A stretch of 64,000 nt of DNA. It comes from Amaurobius ferox (lineage: Eukaryota; Arthropoda; Arachnida; Araneae; Amaurobiidae). The notes under the pieces were generated by a model. It saw only the letters and a program-made list of their open reading frames with translations. It made no database searches and was not told where the DNA came from. Shown piece after piece: positions 33,350 to 44,072 of this stretch. Each line of letters begins with the position of its first letter. The first letter of the stretch is position 1. The position numbers and the translations under genes are program-made. Location of the stretch: NCBI GenBank assembly GCA_951213105.1, contig OX578146.1, positions 108,859,776 to 108,923,775 of the forward strand, in the 5' to 3' direction.

Positions 33350-36300
33350 GGTATATTTTATAGTATAAGAGAATCCATTGTCAATTAGGACTCTATTGTC
33401 AGTAGTTTACTGGCGCCATCTATTTGTCTCAGAAGAAATTACAACGTGGATAAAGTTTCGTATGAAATTCCATTCAACAAATTATAATTTCATACATAAT
33501 ATTACTATTACATATAAAATGAGAAATAAAATATTGAAATTTTATAAAACTAAATGTTTTCTCATAATTTTAAAGTTAACAATCAATTGAAAGAAAATAA
33601 AATATTTTTTGTACTCGTTCAGATGCAAAGAAATATTCCTCTAAAAAAGCGTCCACTTACTGGTCTTCACAACACTGTTCTTTCGCTTTGATAATGGTTC
33701 CACTAAGGCTCCTCTATATATTATAGGAGTTCTAGGTTCCACAGGCAGCAAATGACGGAACGATTGACATTTAGGGCTCGGGCTACTTTCGATTATCGGT
33801 GGCCCCCTCCGAGATGCCGTATTACATCACATCGCTTGGAGTAACTTAGATGATGTCGTCTACTTATTTTTCAAAATTTGGCTATGAGACGCGGAGATAC
33901 AGGCTCTGCACAAAACAGGTCGTTTTTATACCTAATACGCGTCCTTGTTAAAAAATGTTGGTATGCAAAATAAATGTTTTCTGCGGGCTAGTTTCCGTGT
34001 ATGTGCGCCTGTCACGTATGCAAATTTTGTGGCTACACGTTGTTCCTTTTGCCAAATATGTCAATGTTTTTGTTTGTTGCTTAACTTTTGGACATGGGTG
34101 TATCCACAGACACATCCGAGCCATACACCTCTCCTATTCAATATTTCTTTCTTATACGACTCCTTATCAAATCATACATACTATACTAACTCCTAACATA
34201 ACGTAATGATTTCTCGCTCCCCCTAGATCCTTTGGCAAACCAATTTACTAAATTTAATACCTCAAAAAATTTTTTGCAAGTTTTCAATTTCTGGTCATAC
34301 CATGGAAGAAAGGGGACTAACTCTCTCTAGCGTTATGGATCATACCGTTTAGCCCCAACCAATTTATTATACGCAAAGTTTGCATTAATCACATTGTTTA
34401 AAACGTAAATTTGAGGGTAAAGCAGGAAGCATGTCTCTCTAACTCCATGGTTTAAATATTCATATTCTGAATTTTTTAAATGGGATAACCTCCCAATATT
34501 AACTTTCCTATTCAACTGAGTCATGGAGGTGGTTGGTCTCTTCTCTAACTCCATGGGCTGAATACAGTTTTCATTTTATTTATTCACATATTAAAGTCTC
34601 AATGACCATGCAATTGCATTATGTTGTGGCAACACCTTCAGCCTGAGATTATGAGCGCAAACATAGCAAAAAAGGCCAAACTTTGATAGACTATTTCTCC
34701 AAATCCAAAGGTTAATTTGAAAAACGGATTTCAGATTTGGTGCATTTAATTAGCTGCAATAACCCTCGTAATATTTGACTTTATGAATCCCTTTTTATTA
34801 ATATTTACCGTAATTCTATTTGTAATTTTGACCCCGTTCTGCCCCTTAGTTATGCTTGGCGACTCGTTCTTGACTCTCTGAGGTCAAGCCTTTACATGAT
34901 TTTCTAAAAATTCAATAGCAGTTGCTTTCCAATTTTTGCCGACATTCATGTTGGTTATTAAACTCTATTTCTTATAGTAATATGCATTTTTATGATTATT
35001 TATTTCATCTCGTTGTTTTTTAAAAAATTAAAAATATATGAATTGATGTATGTAATTTTGTATATAGTTGATGTATGTAAATTTTGTCTGGCGGGTATGG
35101 CCTATATTTTTAGGCAGGTTATTTTTAGGCATCTACAGGACATTTTTTAGGGGTATGATAAAATTGACTGTTTTCTAGATTAATTTGAACTATTTTTAAA
35201 TTTAATTATTTTCATTCATATATCGCCATGAATCCGAACTGTGCAATTCTAATTATGGACTCCGATTAAACAAATAATGGATTTTATGCTGCACTTAGCA
35301 TAGCACAGTATAAAGTCTACATGACGGGTATGTTATGTTGACACGGCAGGTTAAACTTTTTTAAATTGTTCCTAATATAAAATAAATATGTTGTTAAAGA
35401 AATGCAAATTTTATATACGAAACTTGCATCTTTAGTTCAAAATAGTTTCATATTGTTAGCATATTTCTTTACAAAAATCTAATTTTTGTAAGACAACCCT
35501 GTGCCTACGCATAAAAAATTAAAATTCTAAGCTGAATTTTTATTCATTTGGTACTTGCAGTTTTCCTTTATTAATTATTAATTTGTTAAGTAGTTATAAT
35601 AACTTTTTCATATATTTGTAAAATAAAGTTTACTGAAATATTAATATACTTTAAGTTTTGAAATCTAAATATGTTCAAAAAGTACTAACTGCTGGTAATA
35701 GTTCAAAATTATTAATTTTCCGAGGCTAAAAAGTTTGGGAACCGGCAGTACTACTACTGATTAAATTTTCGGGTCCTTAAGCAGCAAATAAACGGACCCC
35801 TACTACCCTTTATTTTACAAATTATTGACTTGTATCATAAACTGTTTTTGCAGGCCGGAGACCCAAGCCTCCTAGGCCCATATGCAATGCATACTTTTGC
35901 TGCCAGCCACCCCATCCCCGTCGGTGAAACCGGTGGTCTAAAAGTTCTAACTATTTATTTAATTCTCTCACAGACACGTTTTGGTGAAACGAAGCAGAAA
36001 ATGTACTACATTTATGGTAGATTCCAAATGCGTAGCAGCTTTAATTCAGATAGCTTTTTGCCAGTTGTTGAATATGTTGGTCATGCTCTATAGAATTATT
36101 AATTGGATCATCAAAAAGCGTGACAAGCGAGTAAAATTCAGGAAAACTGTGCAACTACAACGGATTCAGTGTTCGTCACAAATGGCCTGTAGCTGTAACC
36201 ATTTGATTGCACAAAAACGTTGCAGAAACTAATTAAGGAAAAGACCACCTGTCATTTACGATAATGAAAGCATTTACCTTGATAACGGAATAAAATCCTG

Positions 36301-36375
36301 ATATTTTGTGATTTGCTACAGAATGCTGATTCCATAACACTTATACTTAAAAGGGGTAATTTCATTAAAAAAAGA
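33350..36375. other. Long AT-rich stretch, no gene recognised
   Basis: No exon is supported. A ctctaactccatgg motif is repeated at about 34437 and 34543. A possible acceptor (ctgtttttgcag, about 35843-35854) precedes a more GC-rich open segment up to 36090, but the translation matches no family and has no partner exon. Confidence 0.35.
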
Positions 36376-37304
36376 TCTGATGTAGACAGCACATGACTTT
36401 CCTTATATAATGCAATGAATTTACTATTTTTACCGTAAAAACAAAATAGGTTATTCTTATATAGTAGATACTTATATTCTTTCCAAAATATTGAATTTTC
36501 GTCAATTAATCGTCATTTTCATTGATTTACGGTGATTTTTATCCATTTGGCGCGACTTTCGTTAATTCGGCAACATTTAAAAAAGTCGCAAAGTTGGCGA
36601 CATTCTGCCAAATTCGTCGCCAAAATCTCGCCAAGCGTTATGTACGGAGAAATAAGTTATTCTTATAGCAGACTATTGGCGTTCAAATACATAAGTATTA
36701 CTCAAAGTATCTTTTCTCATGAATGGACCTAGCTAGATCCACGAGAATGATATCCCAAATTTATTGCATGATATTACATATGAAAAGTGAATATGTTTCT
36801 CAAAAATTAATATTTTTTTTCAATTTAAGGGATCATTTGATAAATTTATTTGAAAAATGTGCAATATATCGAGAACGGTTCATGTTAGCGTTCTAAAGTT
36901 TGTGTCAATCGTTTTCTAAGGGAAAATTACATAAGAAATGTCTATTTGTGTAACTTTATGAAAGGCTTTGATTTTTTGATGATTTTGTCAAAATTTCACT
37001 CGAAAATTTAGGGGAGTTCTGAACATTCGATTATTTTTAAAAATAATAGGCTTCCAGTATTCACGGATTGTAATTTTTGTACCAAATTTCATTCGAATCG
37101 CTCCATTCGTTCGTGAGATATCGTCTCCACAGACTCACTGAAACACATACACACATACTTTCACACACGCAGACATCGTCTAAAAATGTTCGATTCGTGA
37201 TCAGATATGCTTGAAACTTTCTCTCCCGTTGAAAACTCAGATACGAATTTTCGACCGCGTCACAACACTTTCCTTACACATTATAGTATGTATATAAGGA
37301 AAGT
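36376..37304 (+). mobile_element. H element, plus copy (929 bp)
   Basis: Starts TCTGATGTAGACAGCACATG, a diverged start, and ends at a hairpin with an enlarged loop (tccttacacattatagtatgtatataagga). The microsatellite is short and interrupted (acacatacacacatactttcacacacg), suggesting an older copy. Confidence 0.8.
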
Positions 37305-37482
37305 AAAAAGAGAGGGAGAGATGGGCGAATAACACTTTTCTCGAATTCGAAAATTAACCGGATCTCGAATATTCGAATACCCTAAACAATTATTCCAAAC
37401 TACTAATGAATAAAATTTGCATTTATTAAATATTATTAATTATTAGTAAATAAATTAATAAAAAAACATAAAAAGTAAAATA

Positions 37483-38444
37483 TCTGATGTGGGCAGCACC
37501 TGACTTTCCTTATATAATGCAATGAATTTACTACCTTTACAGTTAAAAAAAAAAGTTATTCTTATAGTAGATACTTATATTCTTTCCAAGATATTGAATT
37601 TTCTTTAATTAGTCGTCATTTTCATTGATTTAGCGTCATTTTTATCAATTTGGCGTGATTTTTGTTAATTTGGCAACAATTAAAAATGTCGCCAAGTTGG
37701 CGACATTCCGCCAAATTCGTCTCCAAAATCTCGCCAAGTGTTATGAATGGCGAAATAAGTTATTCTTACAGCAGATAAATGACTATTGGGGTTCAAATAC
37801 AAAAGTATTACTCAAAGTATCTTTTTTCATGAATGGAACAAGCTAGATCCACGAGAATGATGTAACCAAAATTTATCGCATGGTATTACATATGAAAAGT
37901 GAACATGTTTCTCAATAGGAAATATTTTTTTTTTATTTTATATAACTTTTTGATAATTTTTTTGAAAAATGTACAATATCTCGAGAACGGTTCATGTTAG
38001 CTTTCTAAAATGTATGTCAATCGTTTTCTAATGAAAAATTACATAAGAAATGTCTATTTGCGTAACTTTATTAGCGGTTTTGATTTTTTGACGATTTTTT
38101 TCAAAATTTCACTCGAAAATTCAGGGGTGTTCTGAACATTCGATTACGTATAAAAACAATAGACTTCCAGTGTTTATGGATTATGATTTTTGTACCAAAT
38201 TTCGTTCGAATCGGTGCATTCGTTCGTCAGTTATCGTCTCCACAGACTCACTGACAGACACACACACACATACACATACTGTCACATACACACACATACT
38301 TTCACACACACACACAGACATCACTCAAAAATATTTGATTCGTGATCAGGGATGCTTGAAACGTGCTCTCCCGTAGAAAACTCGAATTCGAATTTTCGAC
38401 CCCGTCACAACACTTTCCTTATACATTATGTATATAAGGAAATT
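37483..38444 (+). mobile_element. H element, plus copy (962 bp)
   Basis: Intact from TCTGATGTGGGCAGCACCTG to the hairpin ending aaggaaatt (one change from aaggaaagt). It preserves the uninterrupted internal site, aata followed by ten Ts and attttatataac (about 37922-37945), which is where two other copies received nested H insertions. Confidence 0.85.
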
Positions 38445-38449
38445 AAAAA

Positions 38450-38800
38450 TGCTATTCTTATAGTAGATACTTATATTCTTTCCAAGATATTGAATCTTCT
38501 TCAATTAGTCGTCATTTTCATTGGTTTAGCGTCATTTTTATCCATTTTGTGAGATTTTCTTTAATTTAACAACATTTAAAAAAGTTGCCAAGTTGGCGAC
38601 ATTCCGCCAAATTTGCCGCCAAACCCTCGCCAAGCGTTATGAACTGAGAAATTGGTTATTCTTATAGCAGATAAATGACTATTAGCGTACTCAAAGTATC
38701 TTTTCTCGTGAATGGAACGAATTAGATCCACGAGAATGATGTTTCCAAATTTATGGCATGATATTACATATGAAAAGTATCTTAACAGTTAATATTTTTT
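38450..38800 (+). mobile_element. H element, 5' half (start missing), split by a nested copy
   Basis: Starts inside the element at gctattcttatagtagatac, directly after the previous H copy, so the terminal 70 bp are missing. It runs to aatatttttt, where a minus-oriented copy interrupts it. The 3' half is at 39413-39867. Confidence 0.75.
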
Positions 38801-38854
38801 ACTTTCCTTATGTACAAAATGTATGTGTGTGTGTGTGTGTGTTTGTGTGTGAAA

Positions 38855-38889
<35 letters not shown>

Positions 38890-39412
38890 AGTGAGTCTAT
38901 AGAGACGATATCTCACGAACGAATGGAACGATTCGAATGAAATTTGTACAAAAATCACAATCTGTGAATACTGGAAGCCTATTATTTTTAAACGTAATCA
39001 AATGTTCAGAACCCACCTAAATTTTCGAGTGAAATTTTAAAATCATCAAAAAATTAAAAACATTTTATGATTTAAAGTTGTTTTTATGATTTAAACTTTT
39101 TATGATTTTGGAGTTATTAAAGTTTTATTAAAATAAAAATTTAATAACTCCATCATAACGCTTGGCGGGATTTTGGCGACGAATTTGGCGGAATGTCGCC
39201 TACTTGGCTTTTTTAAATGTTGCCAAATTAACAAAAATCTCGCCAAATTGATATAAATGACGCTAAATCAATGAAAATGACGACTAATCGTCGAAAATTC
39301 AATATCTTGGAAAGAATATAAGTATCTACTATAAGAAAAACCTATTTTTTTACTGTAAAAGTAGTAAATTCATTGCATTATATAAGGAAAGTCATGTGTT
39401 GCCCACATCAGA
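38801..39412 (-). mobile_element. H element, internally deleted, nested in another H
   Basis: Starts with a damaged hairpin (actttccttatgtacaaaatg) running straight into a (TG)n tract, so the gacggggtcgaa segment is lost. A second deletion falls before the palindrome cluster. It ends gttgcccacatcaga inside the T-run of the outer copy, at the position equivalent to the 8217-9183 insertion. Confidence 0.75.
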
Positions 39413-39867
39413 TTTTTTTTATTTTACTTGATTTTTTGATAAATATATTTGAAAAATGTGCAATATCTGAAGAACTGTTCATGCTAGAGTTCTACAGTTT
39501 ATGTTAACTGTTTTCGAAGGAAAAATTACATAAAAAATGTCTATTTGCGTAACTTTATTAAAGGTTTTGATTTTTTAATGATTTTTTCAAAATGTCACTC
39601 GAACATTTAGGGGGGTTGTGAACATTCGATTATATTTAAAAGCAATAGGCTTGCAGTATTCACGGATTGTGATTTTTATACCAAATTTCATTCGAATCGC
39701 TCCATTCGTTCGTGAGATATCGTCTCCACAGACTCACTGACACGCACACACACACACACACACACTCAGACATCACTTCAAAAATTTGCTTTCCCGACAA
39801 AAACTCGAATTCGAATTTTCGACCCCGTCACAATACTTTCCTTATACATTATATATATAAGGAAAGC
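39413..39867 (+). mobile_element. H element, 3' half of the split copy
   Basis: Resumes at the T-run (ttttttattttacttga) and continues through a short (CA)n tract to the hairpin tatacattatatatataaggaaagc. The aaacgtgctctcc segment seen in other copies is partly deleted (aaaatttgctttcccgac). Confidence 0.75.
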
Positions 39868-39911
39868 AAAAAGTGTCGTAAACCACATCAATTTAGAAAT
39901 TAAACTTTTAT

Positions 39912-40817
39912 TTCTTTCTCTATATACATAATGTATAAGGAAAGTATTGTGACGGGGTCGAAATTCGAATTCGAGTTTTCGACGGGAGAGCACGTTTCAA
40001 GCATCCCTGACCACGAATCAAATATTTTTGAGGTGATGTCTCTCTCTCTCTCTGTGTGTGTCAGTCAGTCTCTATAGACGTTATCTTACGAACGAATGGA
40101 GCTATTCAAATGGAATTTGGTACAAATATCATAATCCGTGAATACTGGAAGCCTGTTGTTTTTAAACGCAATCGAATGTTCAGAACCCCCTAAATTTTCG
40201 AGTGAAATTTTGAAAAAATCATCAAAAAATCAAAACTTTTAATAAAGTTACGCAAATAAACAATTTGTATGTAACTTTTCCTTAGAAAACGATTGACATA
40301 CACTTTGGGACGCTAGCATAAACCGTTCTCGGGATATTGCACATTTTTCAAATAAATTTATCATAAATCAAAAAAAACATATTAACATAGAAACGTGTTC
40401 ACTTTTCGCATGTAATAGCACGTGATAAATTTGGGGACATCCTTCTCGTGGATCTAGCTCGTTCCATTTATGAGAAAAGATACTTTGAGTAATACTTTTG
40501 TATTTGAACGCCAATAGTCATTTATCTGCTATAAGAATAACTTATTCCTCCGTTCATAATGCTTGGCGAGATTTTGGCGACGATTTTGGCGGAATATCGC
40601 CAACTTGGCGACTTTTTTAAATGTTGCCAAATTAACGAAAATCTCGCCAAATGGATAAAAATGACGCTAAATCAATGAAAATGACGACTCATTGACGAAA
40701 ATTCAATATCTTGGAAAGAATATAAGTATCTACTATAAGAATAACCTATTTTTTTTTGCTGTAAAAGTAGTAAATTCATTGCATTATATAAGGGAAGTCA
40801 TGTGCTGCCCACATCAA
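39912..40817 (-). mobile_element. H element, minus copy (about 906 bp)
   Basis: The hairpin end is mutated (tttctttctctatatacataatg...aaggaaagt), and the microsatellite is (TC)n then (TG)n instead of pure (TG)n. The other end reads tgctgcccacatcaaattttt. The 45-bp gap from the previous copy is unique sequence. Confidence 0.75.
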
Positions 40818-41663
40818 ATTTTTTATAATTTTTGTACGATAGGTGTTTTTTTTTCTAGTAAATTTTTCCCTAGTCAATGTTGTACATTTTATTATTGAGT
40901 TTGTCCCACTGACATAAGTGGTCCCCCCACTAGGAAAATATTCTATGTGCGTCCATAAACTCAACTTAAAAACCATAGTAATAAAATACGGCTGATAGAG
41001 GGACTAACTTATTTTCTTAAAGTTTTTTCTCCCATCTTTTCTCTAATTTTTTCTACAACTTCAAAAATTCCAAAATACGTCCAATATTTGGATATATTTC
41101 TTCAATTATAGCCTGTGAAATGATATTAATCTAGTCCTTTATGAAGCAATGGCAATTAAACTTTTTAAATAACTCGAGATTGAATTTACAAAACATCTAA
41201 ATTTTACATCTCCCCAAGATACTGAGTAAATACTGAGATTTTAATTTTCTTTTTAGGTTGAATTTCAAAATTTGACTAAATTATTTGAAAGTTATTATAG
41301 CTTTATTAGTAGTTGTAAACTAGTAGTTATTTTCCTCTCTTCAGTAATTTAATGTAAGTTTATTTTGTATTTTCTTGTCGTATTTTGAAATATGTAAATT
41401 GAAATATATCGTAGTTTGATATATGTAGTTGATAATTTTGTCCTCCTTTTGCGTTCTACAGCTAAATCCGAGTCTTATTTCGAGTTCACACCTGTGTGCA
41501 CAATATAATTTAAGCCATGAACAAATCAATAACCAACCATTTTATTAAAAAACCAATTGCCCACCAAATTATAAATTTAATTACAAAATCATAGTGCGAT
41601 TTAGTTGTTCATAGCTATATCTTAACTAATTCTCCAAACTTAACTAATGCTCTTAGTCAATAT
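40818..41663. other. AT-rich stretch before the LTR element, nothing recognised
   Basis: No gene recognised. The segment cttaactaattctccaaa at 41621-41638 recurs right after the LTR element (53332-53349), so the element landed within or beside a short local repeat. Confidence 0.4.
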
Positions 41664-41669
41664 CTTAAC

Positions 41670-42502
41670 TGTCGCATGGTAAACCCATGAGCCAATATTT
41701 TCGGGAATGCGACCTAGAGTCTTCTTATTTATTTTGGGGGTCAGCCTTTTCGTTCGGCCATCTGCACTCGAAATAGAAAACCAGGATGTGGAAGTGGCTT
41801 TGGATCTCGGATTCGTACCGAAAGATTTAACGGGCGTCCTTTTCGGAAGGGTCATAGGGTCCTCGGCGACTTTGAATTAGTGGCCGAAGGAATATCAGTT
41901 TCGCAGGGGCTTGAGAAGGGGCTTTTTGTTTTTGGAAGGCCTAAAGCCAATGGCGGTGCTTTGGGGTCAAGGGGTTAAGACCCTGAATCCAATGGGATGT
42001 TTGTATGCGCCTCAGGGGCGTGTTTTAAATTCTTGGAGAGAGAGAGTTTTTGAGAAATTTGAAAGAGGAGCAGAGAGAGAAGTTTTGGCGTTGTGAGTGA
42101 GAACAGATACTCCAGCAGCATTGTCCTCAACCATGAGAGGCTGTTCATTCAGCGAATGCTCGGTGAGTTCCACATTTAAGGGCCTATGCCCGATTTGCAT
42201 ATTTTCTCTCTCTCTCTCCGGATTTAAGGATATTTAAAATATTGCATAGGATTGTTTAAATTTAATTTTTAATTACCATCTTTCACATTTTAGTCTATGA
42301 GACTACATATACGTTTGTAATTGTTTATTTGTTATCTTAAAGGGGTATACTTTCATTTTGAATATTTTGAATCAATTTTGTTGTAAATATTTTATATAGT
42401 GTAAATAAATTAATGTTTGCAAATACACATAAATACACACGGCCTTTTTTCTTCTTCGCGCTCTTACCGGGCGTGTCCTAAAAAGGAAGTTACCTTAGGA
42501 CA
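41670..42502 (+). repeat. 5' LTR of the Gypsy element
   Basis: 833 bp, TG...CA. An AATAAA polyadenylation-type signal lies at 42404-42409. The GC-rich central part, which includes ORF-like stretches read on both strands, is identical in the 3' LTR, so those short frames are LTR noncoding sequence. It should hold the element's pol II promoter, but no clear TATA box is identified. Confidence 0.95.
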
Positions 42503-42509
42503 AATAATT

Positions 42510-42527
42510 TGGTGCCTTAAGCCAGGA
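42510..42527 (+). other. Candidate tRNA primer-binding site
   Basis: TGGTGCCTTAAGCCAGGA begins 8 nt after the 5' LTR. Primer-binding sites start with TGG because they pair with the CCA end of a tRNA. I cannot assign the primer tRNA from memory. Confidence 0.5.
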
Positions 42528-42947
42528 TGAATTTGGTTGGGTTCAGTAACGAAAGAAAATAAATTGACGCCAACGAACTGGATAAGAATTATGTTTGGTG
42601 CATTAACCAAGGAAATTTTTTTTTTGAAAGATGGTAATAATAAAACAAATAGTAAATGTCAATATCTGCAATAAAAAAAAAAAAAAATTTTTTCCCCTAG
42701 TAATAAATAAATTTTAATATGAGAAATTTAGAAGAAATTTTTAAACATTGGATAAAAGTAGAAACTGTTTCATTTGCCATGAAAATATGTGCTATTTTAA
42801 TGTTACATTGATAAAATACAAAGAATTGAAATTGGTGAGAGTTATGTGTATATATATATTTTTTGGTTTTCATATATATCATTGATTGCATTGTTACACA
42901 TAGACGAGGTTTTAAATTTTTTGTTTGTTCACTAATATTTTTCAATT

Positions 42948-44072
42948 ATGCCAAATACGGTAAATTCCAACGGTGCTACGGGCAATTCTTCCAAAATTCC
43001 CGGGTTAACCTATTTATTAAACACTTTTGATGGCGAACAGGATTGTAGCGCTTTTATAGAGCACTTTGAAGCTTTGAGTATCCTTGGGTCATGGAGCGAT
43101 GAGGAAAAACTCGCGATCTTTAAATCGAGACTCCGAGGTCAAGCTAACGATTTTTATGTGAATTCTCAGCAGCTCAGGCGTGAAACGTCTTTCAAAAATT
43201 TCAAAAAAGTTTTTCTAGACTATTTTTCTAAAGAACAATCCATAACTTCAAAACAAATTCTTTTCTCCACAGCGAAGCAGAATCAGGGAGAAACGATAAA
43301 ATCTCTAGCCCACAGAATTACAGCGCTAACGCTAAATTATATAGGCGACACGGGTGACAATGAATCTACTAGGCAAATTACAGACAAATTAAAATTAAGT
43401 AAATTTTTAGAAGCACTAAATGCTGATTTTCAACGCGAAATTATACGCGCAAATCCTCAAGATTTTAACAAAGCTGTAGAACCGGCTATTAATTTGGAAC
43501 AAGCTAATTTAGCAATGGCCCCATCCCTAAATAATATTACTAAACAAGATCCGTTCGAAGCTATTGATAATTTGCGCAAAGAACAAAATGCTTTCAACGG
43601 ACAACTTATGCAGACTCTAATGGAGGAGATAAATAGTTTGAAATTAAACAGACCTGCCAAACAAAATGAGATGCACACCCAGGAAATAAGTATATGTGGA
43701 TATTGTGGGAAGAAAGGGCATTACATGAAAATATGCTATCAGTACAATAAAGAAAGGGCAGCCCGTCAATATAATGACCAGCCAGATTATTCAGCCAGAG
43801 CGGTTTCGCCGCACAGAAACTTTTCGTACGAGAAAAATAGGCAGTCTCGCCCCCCGCAACCTTGGAACTCCCACGAGCAAAGAAAAGGGGACAATTTCTA
43901 TGCAAGAAAGAGTAATGACAGGAGAGGATTCAGTAGGCCGAACAGAACGTTTGAAAATTCGCAAACGGAGAGGGAAAATAGTACAAAGTCCTATGAGAGA
44001 GAAAATAGAAATGATTATTCCACAGAGAGAAAGGGGGAATTTAAAAATTATAGATCTAGTAATTTAAACTAG
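42948..44072 (+). CDS. gag: Gag polyprotein of the Gypsy element (374 aa)
   Basis: The ORF starts at the first ATG after the 445-nt leader that gives a long frame (caattATGcc). Residues about 20-200 resemble a retrotransposon capsid region: hydrophobic and helical, with a FDGEQDCSAFIEHFE stretch typical of arthropod Gypsy Gag. A single zinc knuckle of the form C-x2-C-x4-H-x4-C lies at C250, C253, H258 and C263. The C-terminal 110 residues are strongly basic and Arg/Asn/Ser-rich, as expected of a nucleocapsid tail that binds the element RNA. The frame ends at TAG 44070-44072, directly after a -1 slippery heptamer. Gag would assemble cytoplasmic particles that package the transcript. Confidence 0.9.
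   Translation: MPNTVNSNGATGNSSKIPGLTYLLNTFDGEQDCSAFIEHFEALSILGSWSDEEKLAIFKSRLRGQANDFYVNSQQLRRETSFKNFKKVFLDYFSKEQSITSKQILFSTAKQNQGETIKSLAHRITALTLNYIGDTGDNESTRQITDKLKLSKFLEALNADFQREIIRANPQDFNKAVEPAINLEQANLAMAPSLNNITKQDPFEAIDNLRKEQNAFNGQLMQTLMEEINSLKLNRPAKQNEMHTQEISICGYCGKKGHYMKICYQYNKERAARQYNDQPDYSARAVSPHRNFSYEKNRQSRPPQPWNSHEQRKGDNFYARKSNDRRGFSRPNRTFENSQTERENSTKSYERENRNDYSTERKGEFKNYRSSNLN
44063..44069 (+). promoter_or_regulatory. -1 ribosomal frameshift site (T TTA AAC)
   Basis: The heptamer T TTA AAC sits in the gag frame immediately before the gag stop codon. The pol frame is -1 relative to gag and is closed upstream by TAA at 44060-44062, so gag and pol overlap only at 44063-44072. The heptamer fits the X XXY YYZ rule exactly. 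A downstream stimulatory structure is not obvious; agagt (44071-44075) could pair with actct (44107-44111), but that stem would lie unusually close. Confidence 0.85.

Noticed and set aside
35830..36093. A possible exon after the acceptor-like ctgtttttgcag
   Set aside because: No start codon, partner exon or recognisable domain was found, and the composition returns to background within 200 bp.
41911..42200. Frames of about 61 codons on both strands, repeated identically at 52740-53029
   Set aside because: They fall within the two LTRs and are duplicated because the LTRs are; no domain is recognised.
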